Shown one piece after another: positions 8,236 through 17,447 of a stretch of 64,000 nucleotides of DNA. Source of the DNA: Peptacetobacter sp900539645 (GTDB lineage Bacteria > Bacillota > Clostridia > Peptostreptococcales > Peptostreptococcaceae); assembly GCF_047807365.1 (NCBI RefSeq), contig NZ_JBLOUI010000001.1:1-64000 (forward strand), written 5' to 3'. The notes beneath the pieces are model-generated. The model was not told the DNA's origin. It did no database searches and worked only from the letters and a program-made list of their open reading frames with translations. How positions within the stretch are numbered: position 1 is the first letter of the stretch; each line of letters starts with the position of its first letter. The translations under genes were made by a program, and so were the position numbers.

Positions 8236-8264
8236 AATATATACTATACTTACCTATATGTCAA
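8236..8264 (-). promoter_or_regulatory. Promoter of the GntR/ABC operon
   Basis: TTGACA (8264-8259), 17 bases, TATATT (8241-8236) on the minus strand. The predicted start falls next to the operator. Confidence 0.75.
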
Positions 8265-8413
8265 TATTTTTCAAAAAATTTTATTTTTTTGTTTTTATAT
8301 ATATTTACTAGTTATTTCTTTTGTACTAATATTAAAGTATACGGTGAATTTTTTAACACCTATATAATATGTTATTCTGCAATAATTGTAGATATAATAC
8401 GGAGGCGATTTTT

Positions 8414-9268
8414 TTGAAAAACTTAATATCAGCAACTGATTTAATAAAAAAATTAGAAAATAACGAAGATATGGTACTTATAGACTGTAGATTTGACCTT
8501 ATTGACAGAGGATACGGAGCTAGAGCATATAAAATGGGACATATCAAAGGAGCGTATATCTTAGATGTAGATAAAGATTTATCTGCTCCAATAACAGAAC
8601 ATGGTGGTTTTAACCCACTTGCAAACCCAGAAGAACTTGCTGCTAAGTTAGAAAAAATGGGTATAGACAACGATACATACATAGTTACTTATGATGAAGG
8701 TGATTTAAATGGACCTTCAAAACTTATGTATCAGCTTATGTACATGGGAATTAAAAATGTAGATGTTTTAGACGGTGGTCTTCCTGCATTTGTACATGCT
8801 GGTGGTAAATTAGAATCTAAAATACCAGAAGCTAATCATACAGACAAGAAAATAACTTTAAACTTAGATAAAAATACAATGGTAGATATGGAATACGTTA
8901 AAGAAAGATTATACGATCCAAATACTATAATAATAGACTCTCGTTCAAATGAGAGATATCAGGGAATAGTTGAACCTGCATATTCTAAAGCTGGTCATAT
9001 TCCAAGTGCTAAAAACTACTTCTTTAAAGATATTTTAAATGATAATTTTGAAAATGGTTCATACAAAGATGCCGAATTCTTAAAAGAACATTTTAAAGAT
9101 TTAATAAATACTGATAAAGAGATAATTTTATCTTGTGGTTCTGGTATAGCTGCTTGTGTTAACGGTTTAGCACTAAAACAGTTTGACGTACCACATAAAA
9201 TATATCCAGGAAGCTTCTCAGATTGGATTACTTATGAAGAAAATGAAATAAAAACAGGAAACGAATAA
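8414..9268 (+). CDS. Two-domain sulfurtransferase (rhodanese / 3-mercaptopyruvate type)
   Basis: The 284-residue protein has two rhodanese domains. The first lacks the active cysteine. The second carries the loop CGSGIAAC, where the first Cys takes up sulfane sulfur; CGSG-type loops are typical of 3-mercaptopyruvate sulfurtransferases, whereas thiosulfate enzymes usually have CRKG-type loops. Other family signatures are VLIDCRFDL, HIKGA, VLDGGLPAF and HIPSAKN. The start is a TTG at 8414, with GGAGG 8 bases upstream. An upstream in-frame start at 8369 has no site and would add a cysteine-rich tail foreign to the family. The gene is alone and converges on ispG. It probably acts in cytoplasmic sulfur transfer. 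Confidence 0.88.
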   Translation: MKNLISATDLIKKLENNEDMVLIDCRFDLIDRGYGARAYKMGHIKGAYILDVDKDLSAPITEHGGFNPLANPEELAAKLEKMGIDNDTYIVTYDEGDLNGPSKLMYQLMYMGIKNVDVLDGGLPAFVHAGGKLESKIPEANHTDKKITLNLDKNTMVDMEYVKERLYDPNTIIIDSRSNERYQGIVEPAYSKAGHIPSAKNYFFKDILNDNFENGSYKDAEFLKEHFKDLINTDKEIILSCGSGIAACVNGLALKQFDVPHKIYPGSFSDWITYEENEIKTGNE

Positions 9269-9312
9269 AATAACTTTATAATTAAAAAGGACAAGAGTTA
9301 TATTCCTCTTTA

Positions 9313-9418
9313 CTCCAGTCTTCAGCGCCCCACACTATTTTTTAACACACTTATAGGTATGGGGCGCTTGCAGCTTATAAATGTGTTATATAAAAGTGCG
9401 AGTCGCTGAAGCCTGGAG
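9313..9418. repeat. Palindromic hairpin repeat, two inverted CTCCAG units
   Basis: Outer arms CTCCAGTCTTCAGCG (9313-9327) and CGCTGAAGCCTGGAG (9404-9418) pair with one mismatch. Inside, AACACACTTATA (9344-9355) pairs with TATAAATGTGTT with one mismatch. An alternative stem GCGCCCC/GGGGCGC (9325-9331 with 9361-9367) competes with the outer arms. Each half resembles a unit found again at 46327-46388. The GC content is clearly above the surroundings. It lies between convergent genes. I do not recognise the family. Confidence 0.8.
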
Positions 9419-9454
9419 AGGAGATTATTTGTGAGCTTAAGCATTCCAAAAGAA

Positions 9455-9485
9455 AGAGACTGTCACAAAGTTTGCAACAGTCTCT
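9455..9485 (-). terminator. Terminator of the dxr-rseP-ispG operon
   Basis: GAGACTGT (9456-9463) pairs with ACAGTCTC (9477-9484), with CAAA/TTTG inside the loop. On the minus strand a T-rich tract (TCTTTCTTTT) follows. Confidence 0.8.
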
Positions 9486-9490
9486 CATTT

Positions 9491-10546
9491 TTATAAAGTT
9501 TCTATCTCTTTAACTAACTCATCTATTAAATTTTCAGCAGGTATTTTTCTTATTATTTCACCTTTTTTAAATAATAATCCTTCGCCTTTTCCTCCTGCGA
9601 TTCCAATATCAGCTTCTCTAGCTTCTCCAGGGCCATTAACAACACAACCCATTATCGCAACAGTTATGTCCTTATCAAGATTTCCTATTCTTTCCTCAGC
9701 TTCATTAACCATATCAATTAAATCTATCTGAGTTCTACCGCAAGTTGGGCAAGAAATTATTTTTATCTTATCGTTTAAAAGTCCAAGACTTCTAAGTATA
9801 TCCTTACCTACTTTCACCTCTTCAACAGGATCTCCTGTAAGTGAAATTCTCATAGTATCTCCTATGCCTTTCATTAAAAGACTTCCTACACCTATTGAAG
9901 ATTTTATAGTTCCTCTTTTAATACTTCCAGATTCAGTTATACCTATGTGCAGTGGGTAATCGACCTTTTCAGACATAAGTTCGTAAGCTTCAACAGTTCT
10001 GAATATATCTGAGTTTTTAAGTGATATAACTATATCGTGGAAATCTAAATCTTCAAGAATTTTTATATGTCCCATTGCACTTTCAACCATAGCCTCTGCA
10101 CAAGGTTCACCGTATTTTTCTAAAAGATGTTTTTCAAGTGAACCACCATTTACACCGATTCTTATTCCTATATTATTTGCTTTACAAGCTTCTACAACTT
10201 CTCTAACTCTTTCCTTATCGCCTATATTTCCTGGGTTTATTCTAACTCCATCAATCCCCTGTTCTATAGCTTTAAGTGCAAGTCTGTAGTCAAAGTGAAT
10301 ATCAGCTATTAGAGGAATATTTATCCCTGCTTTTATTTCTGCTATTTTTTCGGCTGCTTCCATATCAGGAACAGCAACCCTTACTAATTCACAACCAGCT
10401 TCTTCTAATCTCTTTATCTGTGCTATTGTGGCTTTTGCATCTCTAGTATCAGTATTTGCCATAGACTGAACTGATATTGGATTATCTCCACCGATTTTTA
10501 CATTTCCACAAGTAACTACTCTTGTTTTCTTTCTCTGATAACTCAA
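9491..10546 (-). CDS. ispG: 4-hydroxy-3-methylbut-2-en-1-yl diphosphate synthase (flavodoxin type)
   Basis: The 351-residue protein matches GcpE/IspG throughout. A TIM-barrel domain (GGDNPISVQSMANTDT, GIRIGVNGGSLEKHLL) is followed by the iron-sulfur domain with SCPTCGRT and GCVVNGPGEA, giving the three cysteines and one glutamate that hold the [4Fe-4S] cluster. It reductively opens MEcPP to HMBPP in the MEP isoprenoid pathway. The start is TTG with GGAGG 7 bases upstream. It is the last gene of the dxr-rseP-ispG operon, about 50 bases after rseP. Confidence 0.97.
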   Translation of the reverse strand: MSYQRKKTRVVTCGNVKIGGDNPISVQSMANTDTRDAKATIAQIKRLEEAGCELVRVAVPDMEAAEKIAEIKAGINIPLIADIHFDYRLALKAIEQGIDGVRINPGNIGDKERVREVVEACKANNIGIRIGVNGGSLEKHLLEKYGEPCAEAMVESAMGHIKILEDLDFHDIVISLKNSDIFRTVEAYELMSEKVDYPLHIGITESGSIKRGTIKSSIGVGSLLMKGIGDTMRISLTGDPVEEVKVGKDILRSLGLLNDKIKIISCPTCGRTQIDLIDMVNEAEERIGNLDKDITVAIMGCVVNGPGEAREADIGIAGGKGEGLLFKKGEIIRKIPAENLIDELVKEIETL

Positions 10547-10599
10547 ATTTATCCCTCCTAATTTATATTATCTAAATATTTATTCTATATAAATTATAT

Positions 10600-11634
10600 C
10601 TATCTAATCAGTTTTAAAATATCGTTGTAAGTGATAAACACTATAAATGCCATCAACGCGGCAAAACCTATCATATTCACAAAACCTTCTTTTTCAGGAT
10701 CTAGTTTCTTACCACCTCTCAAGAACTCTATAAGAAGCATTAATAATCTAAATCCATCTAGTGCTGGGAATGGTACAAGATTAAGTATACCTAAATTTAA
10801 ACTCAACACAGCCATTACATATACAAGATTTACTACTCCAACCTTACTTGCTTCATTTACCACAGAAACAACTGCAACTGGACCACCTACAGCATCAGTT
10901 AACTTCATTGGAAGGTTTCCTGTAAATAACTGAACTACAAACGTAACCATCTGAATACTCATTTCCCAAGTAGATACTACAGCATTTTTTATAGCTGTAA
11001 AAGGATTTCTACTCATCTTAGCTTCTATTCCAAGTATATATTTATTATCTTTTGATTTTTCTGGAGTTATTTCAAAAGTTTTTTCTTTTCCATCTCTGTC
11101 TACTACTATTTCTGTTTTCTTATTTCCTGATTTATCTACAGCAGCTGAAACATCTGCCCAATTTTTTATTTCCATTCCGCCTATTTCAACTACTTTATCA
11201 CCTGGCTCTATACCCGCTTCGTAAGCTGGTGTTCCTTTAACAACATTTGCAAGCTCTGTCTGAGGAGTTCCCATATATGTAAATACCCCAGCTAAAAGTA
11301 TTACTGTAAGTATTATGTTGAATATAGGTCCTGCTGCTATAGTCTGAACTCTCTGCCATATTGTTTTATCTCCAAATGAATCCATATTAGTTTCTTCTGG
11401 ATCATTTTCTGCTCCGTCTTCTCCTGCCATAGCAACAAATCCACCTATTGGTATAAGTCTTATAGAGTACTCTGTCTCACCTTTTTTAGTGCTCCAAACT
11501 TTTGGTCCCATACCAACTGCAAATTCTAAAATACCTATCCCACTTCTTTTAGCAAATATAAAATGACCTAATTCGTGGAATAATATCATAAAACTAAATA
11601 ACAATACTATAAAAACTATTTTTAAAACACTCAT
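10600..11634 (-). CDS. rseP: Site-2 membrane metalloprotease
   Basis: The 344-residue protein has the zinc motif HELGH (residues 20-24) in its first membrane helix and a PDZ domain around residues 120-200 (VVKGTPAYEAGIEPGDKVVE). The second active-site motif is NLVPFPALDGFRLL near residue 290. At least four membrane segments are visible. RseP/RasP enzymes cut membrane-embedded anti-sigma factors and leftover signal peptides. The conserved position between dxr and ispG supports the call. The family signature at the second motif usually reads NLLPIPxLDGG; here FPALDGFR keeps the catalytic Asp. Confidence 0.95.
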   Translation of the reverse strand: MSVLKIVFIVLLFSFMILFHELGHFIFAKRSGIGILEFAVGMGPKVWSTKKGETEYSIRLIPIGGFVAMAGEDGAENDPEETNMDSFGDKTIWQRVQTIAAGPIFNIILTVILLAGVFTYMGTPQTELANVVKGTPAYEAGIEPGDKVVEIGGMEIKNWADVSAAVDKSGNKKTEIVVDRDGKEKTFEITPEKSKDNKYILGIEAKMSRNPFTAIKNAVVSTWEMSIQMVTFVVQLFTGNLPMKLTDAVGGPVAVVSVVNEASKVGVVNLVYVMAVLSLNLGILNLVPFPALDGFRLLMLLIEFLRGGKKLDPEKEGFVNMIGFAALMAFIVFITYNDILKLIR

Positions 11635-11657
11635 AGATTTCCCCCTTTATTTCTAGT

Positions 11658-12815
11658 TTAATTATTTTCTATTAATCCCTTTACATATTCTCTTGTTTCT
11701 AAATCTATTTCTAATATTTGTTCAAGAGTTGCATTTTCTATGCTTTCATGTGCATCAAGTGCCATTTTTATGTACTTAGGAATATCATAGAATCCTATTC
11801 TATCCTCTAAAAATTCATTTACAACTATTTCATTTGCTGCATTTAATACTGCACAATATGTTCCCCCAGCTTTTAAACATTCATACGCAAGTTTTAAGCA
11901 TGGGAATGTTTCTAAATCTGGTTCTTCAAATGTAAGCTGTGATGCTTTTCTAAAATCTAGTCTTTCAAAATCTGTTTCCATTCTGTCTGGATAAGTAAGT
12001 GCATACTGAATTGGAAGTCTCATATCTGGACAGCCTAACTGAGCTATTACAGAGCTATCTCTATACTGAACCATTGAGTGAACTATACTCTGAGGATGAA
12101 CTACAACATCTATGTCCTCAGCTTCTACATCAAATAACCACTTAGCTTCTATAACTTCAAGTCCTTTATTCATTAAAGTAGATGAGTCTATACTTATCTT
12201 TCTACCCATATCCCAGTTAGGGTGTTTTAGAGCTTCATTTTTAGTTATATTTACTAAATCTTCTTTTTTCTTACCTCTAAATGGCCCTCCAGATGCAGTT
12301 AGTATTATCTTTTCTACATCTCTTTTGTTTTCTCCATTTAAACTCTGGAACACCGCACTGTGTTCGCTATCTACAGGAAGTATTTTAACTCCATTTTCTT
12401 TTGCTGCCTTCATTACTAATTCCCCAGCAGTTACTAAAGTTTCCTTATTTGCAAGTGCTATGTCTTTTTTGCTTTCTATCGCACATATTGTGGGAACAAG
12501 TCCTATCATACCTACAACTGCAGTAAGTACAACGTCTATTTCATCTAGTGAAGATATTTTTTTAAGACCTTCCATTCCTGACAATACCTCTGTAGTACAT
12601 CCTTCTGGAAGCAAGCTTTTTAACTCTTCTGCTTTTGCTTCTTCATACATTACAGCATATTTTGGTTTAAATTCTTCTATCTGTTCAAGTATCATTTTTA
12701 CATTGCTGTTTGCAGATATTGCAACCGCTTCAAAATCACTTGGATTCTTTCTTATTACGTCTAATGTCTGTGTTCCTATAGAACCTGTTGAACCTAATAT
12801 AGATATTTTTTTCAA
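11658..12815 (-). CDS. dxr: 1-deoxy-D-xylulose 5-phosphate reductoisomerase
   Basis: The 385-residue protein has the NADPH motif GSTGSIGTQTLD at residues 8-19. It also has the metal and substrate motifs PVDSEHSA, ASGGPFRG, HPNWDMGRKISIDS and LMNKGLEVIEA. It turns DXP into MEP, the second step of the MEP pathway. The start is TTG with AAAGGGG upstream. It opens the three-gene operon dxr-rseP-ispG. In many Firmicutes cdsA lies directly upstream; here a surface-protein gene is in between. Confidence 0.97.
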   Translation of the reverse strand: MKKISILGSTGSIGTQTLDVIRKNPSDFEAVAISANSNVKMILEQIEEFKPKYAVMYEEAKAEELKSLLPEGCTTEVLSGMEGLKKISSLDEIDVVLTAVVGMIGLVPTICAIESKKDIALANKETLVTAGELVMKAAKENGVKILPVDSEHSAVFQSLNGENKRDVEKIILTASGGPFRGKKKEDLVNITKNEALKHPNWDMGRKISIDSSTLMNKGLEVIEAKWLFDVEAEDIDVVVHPQSIVHSMVQYRDSSVIAQLGCPDMRLPIQYALTYPDRMETDFERLDFRKASQLTFEEPDLETFPCLKLAYECLKAGGTYCAVLNAANEIVVNEFLEDRIGFYDIPKYIKMALDAHESIENATLEQILEIDLETREYVKGLIENN

Positions 12816-13001
12816 AATTTTTTCCCCTTTCTAACATCTACAATTTTATAATTTTATTTTTGTATTTATCATCTAAGTATTCTTTCATATGTTTTTAATT
12901 GTATAATTTTTACCTTTATTTTTTCTTTACTATTTTTTAGTCCCTTCAAAATATTATACCATTGTGAACAAATTTTTAAAATATCATTTAGAGATAAATA
13001 A

Positions 13002-13037
13002 AAATACCTCCATATCAATAAAGATACAGAGGCATTT
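13002..13037 (-). terminator. Terminator of the CWB2 surface-protein gene
   Basis: AAATACCTC...TATC pairs with GATA..GAGGCATTT. On the minus strand the stem is followed by TTTTTATTTAT. It separates the surface-protein gene from dxr. Confidence 0.75.
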
Positions 13038-13130
13038 CGTTAACTTTTATTAAATTTTTATTTTTTATTCTAATTAGATTATTTTTTATTTTTAAATATA
13101 TCTTTAACTCTTAATTTAAGTTATTTTTTA

Positions 13131-15347
13131 TTATTTTAATAATCCTATTTTTGCAGCTAATGTTTCTAATACATTGTTAGATACTCCGTATCCTATCTGG
13201 TATATGAATACACCTTTGTCTGCTTTGTTCTTTAATGCATTTATCTGTTCATCAGATATTTTGTCAGTAGCAAGAACTATTGGAGCATCTTCTTTAACTG
13301 CTAAAGATGTTGATGTTAAAGCATCTACTAATTCATCTTTTTTAGCTGAACCATCTTTAGATACTATTATTTTGTTTAATCCGTTTTTAGCATATCTATC
13401 TATTATAGCTGCATTAGTTTTCTGTCTATTTGAACCAGCAACTCTGCTTGTTGATATCTTAGCATCTTTTAAAGCTTTTTCAGTTGCTTCAGATACAACC
13501 TCTGTTCCACCTACTATTGTAGCATTTGCTTTTAAGTCTGCTATTTTCTGAACACCATCTTTTGATAATCCACCATTTTTAGAAACTATTATTGGTTCTT
13601 CTCTATCTGCTGCAACTGGTGCTATTGACATTGCATCTGCTTCTCCATTAGCTCCTACAACAAATGTATTGTATGGTTTTTTGTTTTTTGATATTAATTC
13701 AGCTACTTTTAGAGATGTTTCTTCTCTGTTGCTTCCTCCAGATCTAACTACATCTACACCTAATTCTTTTAATTCTTTTTCTACTTTTTCAGATACAACA
13801 GCATTTCCACCTACTATGTATACTTTTACTTTTCCAGTAGATTTTTTAGATACTACTTCTTTTATGTAGTCTTTAGTAGATTCTGGTAAAGAATCTGTTT
13901 TTGTTAATAATATTGGAGCTACTTCTACGTTTGAAGTTTTTCCTAATATTGATGCTAGAGGAGATGCAGCAAGTCCATCTACTAGAGCATTTCCATTTAC
14001 TAATACTAGGTTTCCATTTCCAGCAACATCTTTAGTGTTTGCAGTTTTGTTTGCAACTTCTACTGCAGTTTCGTATCTGTCATCTCCTGCAAGTACTTCC
14101 ATTGTTGGTTTGTTTTCTGGTTTTTCTTCTGGTTTAGTTGGTGGTATTACTATTGGTGGTTCTGGTTGTGGTTTTGGTGGTTCTATATTTGGAACACTTG
14201 TTTCATGTTTATTCACAGATTCTTCTACATTTGGTATTGTATTGTTATTTGCATTCTGGTTATCTGCAACTATTTTATATCTAGCTACTACTTCACCATC
14301 TATTTCATCGCCTTTATCTCCATGATAACCTGTTTTTACTGCATTTTTAAATCCTGTTATAACTTTATCACTGCCTTCTTTAAACATAGGTTCATTTAAA
14401 TTAGGTACTTGTCTTTGTTCATAGTGATATGCTCTTACTTTATTATCTTTAGTTTGATCATATGCGCCTTCATCAGCATATTTTTCATCTGTTGCAAATG
14501 TGTATCCATCAGCTAATTCTATTTCAAATTTACTTTCATCAGCAACCATTTTAGGGTTTCCATCTTTATCTGTTGCTTGAACTTTGAAATGCTCAGATTT
14601 CTCATTTACTGATTTTATATATTCTGGATATTTTTTGTCCTTATAAGATGCTATTAAGTTTTGAATAGCTTTTCTATTTGCTTTTACAGTTTCTCCATCT
14701 TTTGTTTTTAATACCTCTTCAAATCCTGTTACTTTACCTGTAGAATCTGTTTCAGGTTTTGTAAAGTCTACTTTATTGTCACCTAATTTATAAGTCTGAA
14801 CATCTCCATTTTTAAGAGTTACTGTTAAAACTCCTTCATTATAATCCATTGCTTTAACAGAAGGATAATTAGTTGTATTTTTATCAAAGTTATTTTTCTG
14901 TTCCTCTAATGTATTAGTATTTCCTTTTACTTCATATTTTTCATATACTTTTGTATTTTTTGTGTAGTAATGTGAATATTCGTTTCCTACTTTTACATGA
15001 CCTCTGTCTATAAGTTCTACTGAGTCATTAGGTCCTAATTCTTCTATTCTAGTAATTATTAAATCCTTCTGTCGTTTTAAATTTTCATCTGAAAGAGATG
15101 GATCTAAGTTTAAAGTATAAAAATTACGTTTTCTTATACCAACCTGATAAACACTTCCTCCTGTATTTAAAACCTTTTTTTCCATTTCTGCTATTATAGC
15201 ATTTGCTAGATCTACTTTAGTCTTTTCATTATTTTCAACATCATATGTTTCTGGATTATACTCATGTATAGTATAAGCCATTGCTGGTGCTACTGTTGTT
15301 GCTAACATAGCCCCTGCCATAACAGTAGATAAAACTTTTTTATTCAT
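13131..15347 (-). CDS. Secreted cell-wall/S-layer-like protein with three CWB2 repeats
   Basis: The 738-residue protein starts with a signal peptide (residues 1-24, cleavage after APAMA). Residues 25 to about 385 form a variable exposed region that I cannot assign, with many charged and tyrosine-rich stretches. A proline-rich linker (about 388-417) follows. Three CWB2 (PF04122) repeats fill about 418-738, marked by VLAGDDRYETAVEVAN, VVRSGGSNREETSLKV and TSRVAGSNRQKTNAAI. CWB2 repeats bind anionic wall polymer and anchor C. difficile cell-wall proteins. The C-terminal position of the repeats resembles some Cwp proteins. The gene has its own terminator and long AT-rich upstream region, so it is probably a separate transcript. 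It may be an S-layer or adhesin component. Confidence 0.88.
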   Translation of the reverse strand: MNKKVLSTVMAGAMLATTVAPAMAYTIHEYNPETYDVENNEKTKVDLANAIIAEMEKKVLNTGGSVYQVGIRKRNFYTLNLDPSLSDENLKRQKDLIITRIEELGPNDSVELIDRGHVKVGNEYSHYYTKNTKVYEKYEVKGNTNTLEEQKNNFDKNTTNYPSVKAMDYNEGVLTVTLKNGDVQTYKLGDNKVDFTKPETDSTGKVTGFEEVLKTKDGETVKANRKAIQNLIASYKDKKYPEYIKSVNEKSEHFKVQATDKDGNPKMVADESKFEIELADGYTFATDEKYADEGAYDQTKDNKVRAYHYEQRQVPNLNEPMFKEGSDKVITGFKNAVKTGYHGDKGDEIDGEVVARYKIVADNQNANNNTIPNVEESVNKHETSVPNIEPPKPQPEPPIVIPPTKPEEKPENKPTMEVLAGDDRYETAVEVANKTANTKDVAGNGNLVLVNGNALVDGLAASPLASILGKTSNVEVAPILLTKTDSLPESTKDYIKEVVSKKSTGKVKVYIVGGNAVVSEKVEKELKELGVDVVRSGGSNREETSLKVAELISKNKKPYNTFVVGANGEADAMSIAPVAADREEPIIVSKNGGLSKDGVQKIADLKANATIVGGTEVVSEATEKALKDAKISTSRVAGSNRQKTNAAIIDRYAKNGLNKIIVSKDGSAKKDELVDALTSTSLAVKEDAPIVLATDKISDEQINALKNKADKGVFIYQIGYGVSNNVLETLAAKIGLLK

Positions 15348-15698
15348 AATATTTCCTCCATAAATTACATTTTGTTATTAGTTCGATGCAAATATATATA
15401 TATCAGCAATATCAAACTATTATTGATTTATTTAGATAATATCACAGAAATTATTTTATTGATATATATATATATATTAGTATATAAAAATTATTTTTTA
15501 TATTTATTAACGCAGACATTTTCTTAATATTTACAATATATTCAGAATTATCCATCTAATATTTTTATATATTGCAAAATATCACAAAAAAGAGCATCAA
15601 AAAAGAGACTCAATGATAAATCAATGTTAAATTTTTTTGACATTAATCATCATCAAATCTCTAAATTTTAATTTATATATTTTTATTTTAAATTTATC
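15348..15698. other. Region upstream of the CWB2 gene, with the cdsA terminator
   Basis: Contains TA-dinucleotide runs around 15388-15403 and 15461-15478, presumably the surface-protein promoter region, and the terminator at 15604-15662. No open frame is seen. Confidence 0.5.
15604..15662 (-). terminator. Terminator of the rpsB-to-cdsA cluster
   Basis: AGAGACT and AATCTCT close a long stem with inner pairs AATGT/ACATT and ATGAT/ATCAT. On the minus strand it ends in TCTCTTTTTTG. It lies 35 bases after the cdsA stop. Confidence 0.75.
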
Positions 15699-16478
15699 TT
15701 ATATTCCAAATAATTTTATAGTGCTGTATACAAATGGAGCAACTAATATCACACTGTCGAACCTATCCAAAATTCCACCATGTCCTGGTATAAGTTTTCC
15801 ATAATCTTTTATTCCTACATATCTTTTTATTGATGATGCAAAAAGATCACCAAACTGTGCTATTACACTACCGACAACACCTATGATTACCATATGTAGC
15901 ATTTCAATTCCAAAGAAATGTCCTAAAATCATACATCCAACTGTACTTCCCAAAATACCACCGATACTTCCTTCGATAGTTTTTTTAGGACTTACTAAAG
16001 GTATAAGCTTGTGTTTTCCAAAGAAATATCCTGAGAAATAAGCAAATATATCTGTAAAGAATGATATTATAAATATCAACCACACATATATATCACCTTT
16101 TTCGAATCCATTTTTTGTTAATACTACAAAATCAAAGAATATCGCTACATAGAATATCCCAGAAAAAGTAATTGAAACATCTATTATGTTTTTCTTTCCT
16201 CTAAGCATATATACTATACATATTAAAAATAGTGCAAATATTGTCGCATATGTATACATAATTGGAAGATTGAAAATATTTTTTATCGCTAAATATGCAG
16301 CGAATATATACCCAACTATAAATACTGGTTCAATTTCTTTTTCTTCAAATGCTTTGTAAAATTCATGCATTGCTATTGCAACAACAACGAATTCTGCAAT
16401 ATAAAGAGGAACTCCTCCATATACTATAAATAGTAATAAAGGTAAAAGTATAAGTCCTGATATTATTCTAGTTTTCAT
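15699..16478 (-). CDS. cdsA: Phosphatidate cytidylyltransferase
   Basis: The 259-residue protein has about eight membrane helices and the family motifs SPKKTIEGSIGGILGS (near residue 160) and GDLFASSIKRYVGIKDYGK followed by PGHGGILDRFDS (C-terminal signature). It makes CDP-diacylglycerol from phosphatidic acid and CTP. The start follows the uppS stop by 3 bases, so the two are translationally coupled. It ends the cluster that begins at rpsB. Confidence 0.96.
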   Translation of the reverse strand: MKTRIISGLILLPLLLFIVYGGVPLYIAEFVVVAIAMHEFYKAFEEKEIEPVFIVGYIFAAYLAIKNIFNLPIMYTYATIFALFLICIVYMLRGKKNIIDVSITFSGIFYVAIFFDFVVLTKNGFEKGDIYVWLIFIISFFTDIFAYFSGYFFGKHKLIPLVSPKKTIEGSIGGILGSTVGCMILGHFFGIEMLHMVIIGVVGSVIAQFGDLFASSIKRYVGIKDYGKLIPGHGGILDRFDSVILVAPFVYSTIKLFGI

Positions 16479-16481
16479 TTT

Positions 16482-17213
16482 TTATTTTACTCCGCCAAAT
16501 CTTCTGTCCCTTTTCTGATATGCGTAAATAGCTTTTTCAAGTGCTTCACCATCAAAATCAGGCCAATGTATATCAGTATAGTAAAATTCTGAATAAGCTA
16601 TATCCCAAAGTAAGAAGTTGCTTAATCTTTGTTCCCCACTAGTTCTTATAACTAAATCAGGATCAGGTATTTCACCAGTACTTAGATGTTTTTTTATTCT
16701 TTCTTCAGTTATATCTTCTAAACTTATCTTTCCTTCTTTATATTCTTTTGCTATTTCCACTACTGCTTCTCTTATATCATTTCTTCCTCCATAGTTAAGA
16801 GCAAGATTTAGATGTACCCCAGTATTGTCTTTTGTCTTATCCATAGCAGAGTGTAGTTCTTTTACACATGCTTCTGGTAATTTTTCAAAATCACCTACTG
16901 CTGTTAGTTTGACATTATTTTTGTGAAGTTCATCTATTTCATTTTTTAGATAAGTGACAAGTAGGTTCATAAGAGCATCTACTTCTAATTTAGGTCTTTT
17001 CCAGTTTTCAGTAGAAAAGGCATATAAAGTTAAATACTGTAAACCTAATCTGTCAGCTTCTTTTACTACTTTTCTAATTGTCTCTACTCCGGCTTTATGG
17101 CCAGCAGTTCTTGGAAGAAATCTTGATTTAGCCCATCTTCCATTACCATCCATAATTATAGCGATGTGGGTAGGCATTTTCTCTAAATCTATATCGTATT
17201 TTAGATTGTTCAT
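16482..17213 (-). CDS. uppS: Undecaprenyl diphosphate synthase
   Basis: The 243-residue cis-prenyltransferase carries IIMDGNGRWAKSR (residues 19-31, catalytic Asp), GHKAGVET, TLYAFSTENWKRP and RTSGEQRLSNFLLWD. It builds the C55 lipid carrier for peptidoglycan, using IPP from the pathway encoded next to it by dxr and ispG. The gene lies between a 67-residue unknown and cdsA. Confidence 0.97.
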   Translation of the reverse strand: MNNLKYDIDLEKMPTHIAIIMDGNGRWAKSRFLPRTAGHKAGVETIRKVVKEADRLGLQYLTLYAFSTENWKRPKLEVDALMNLLVTYLKNEIDELHKNNVKLTAVGDFEKLPEACVKELHSAMDKTKDNTGVHLNLALNYGGRNDIREAVVEIAKEYKEGKISLEDITEERIKKHLSTGEIPDPDLVIRTSGEQRLSNFLLWDIAYSEFYYTDIHWPDFDGEALEKAIYAYQKRDRRFGGVK

Positions 17214-17241
17214 AATTTCCCTCCATATTAATTCTGACTCC

Positions 17242-17445
17242 TTATAATAAGGAGTCAGAGAAGTATGTTGCTGTTATTTCTACACTATCAGCTATTTCAG
17301 ATATTCTTATTGCTCTTGGATTAGTAAGTCTTTCCTTATCTTTTCCGCCTTCAATATATATTGTGTGGTGTTTTATATTCTTTTCATCAAAATATTTTTC
17401 GACTTCCTCCACACTCAATCCTAATAGATTATAATATTTATTCAA
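17242..17445 (-). CDS. Conserved-looking small protein of unknown function
   Basis: A 67-residue protein starting MNKYYNLLGLSVEEVEKYF, with a mixed alpha/beta look and no membrane segment or cysteine. It lies 2 bases after the frr stop and 28 before uppS, tightly inside the operon, and has AGGTATAAT-like weak ribosome sequence before its start. The in-frame length, codon use like its neighbours and fixed spacing argue that it is a real gene. I do not recognise a family. Confidence 0.75.
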   Translation of the reverse strand: MNKYYNLLGLSVEEVEKYFDEKNIKHHTIYIEGGKDKERLTNPRAIRISEIADSVEITATYFSDSLL

Positions 17446-17447
17446 TA

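Noticed and set aside
12112..12834. 240-codon open frame on the plus strand
   Set aside because: It lies antisense to dxr, has no ribosome site and reads as Ser/Thr-rich mirror sequence, a typical shadow of AT-rich coding DNA.
15388..15478. TA-dinucleotide runs upstream of the CWB2 gene as a possible phase-variation tract
   Set aside because: The runs are short, imperfect and not flanked by an invertible repeat; probably promoter AT content.
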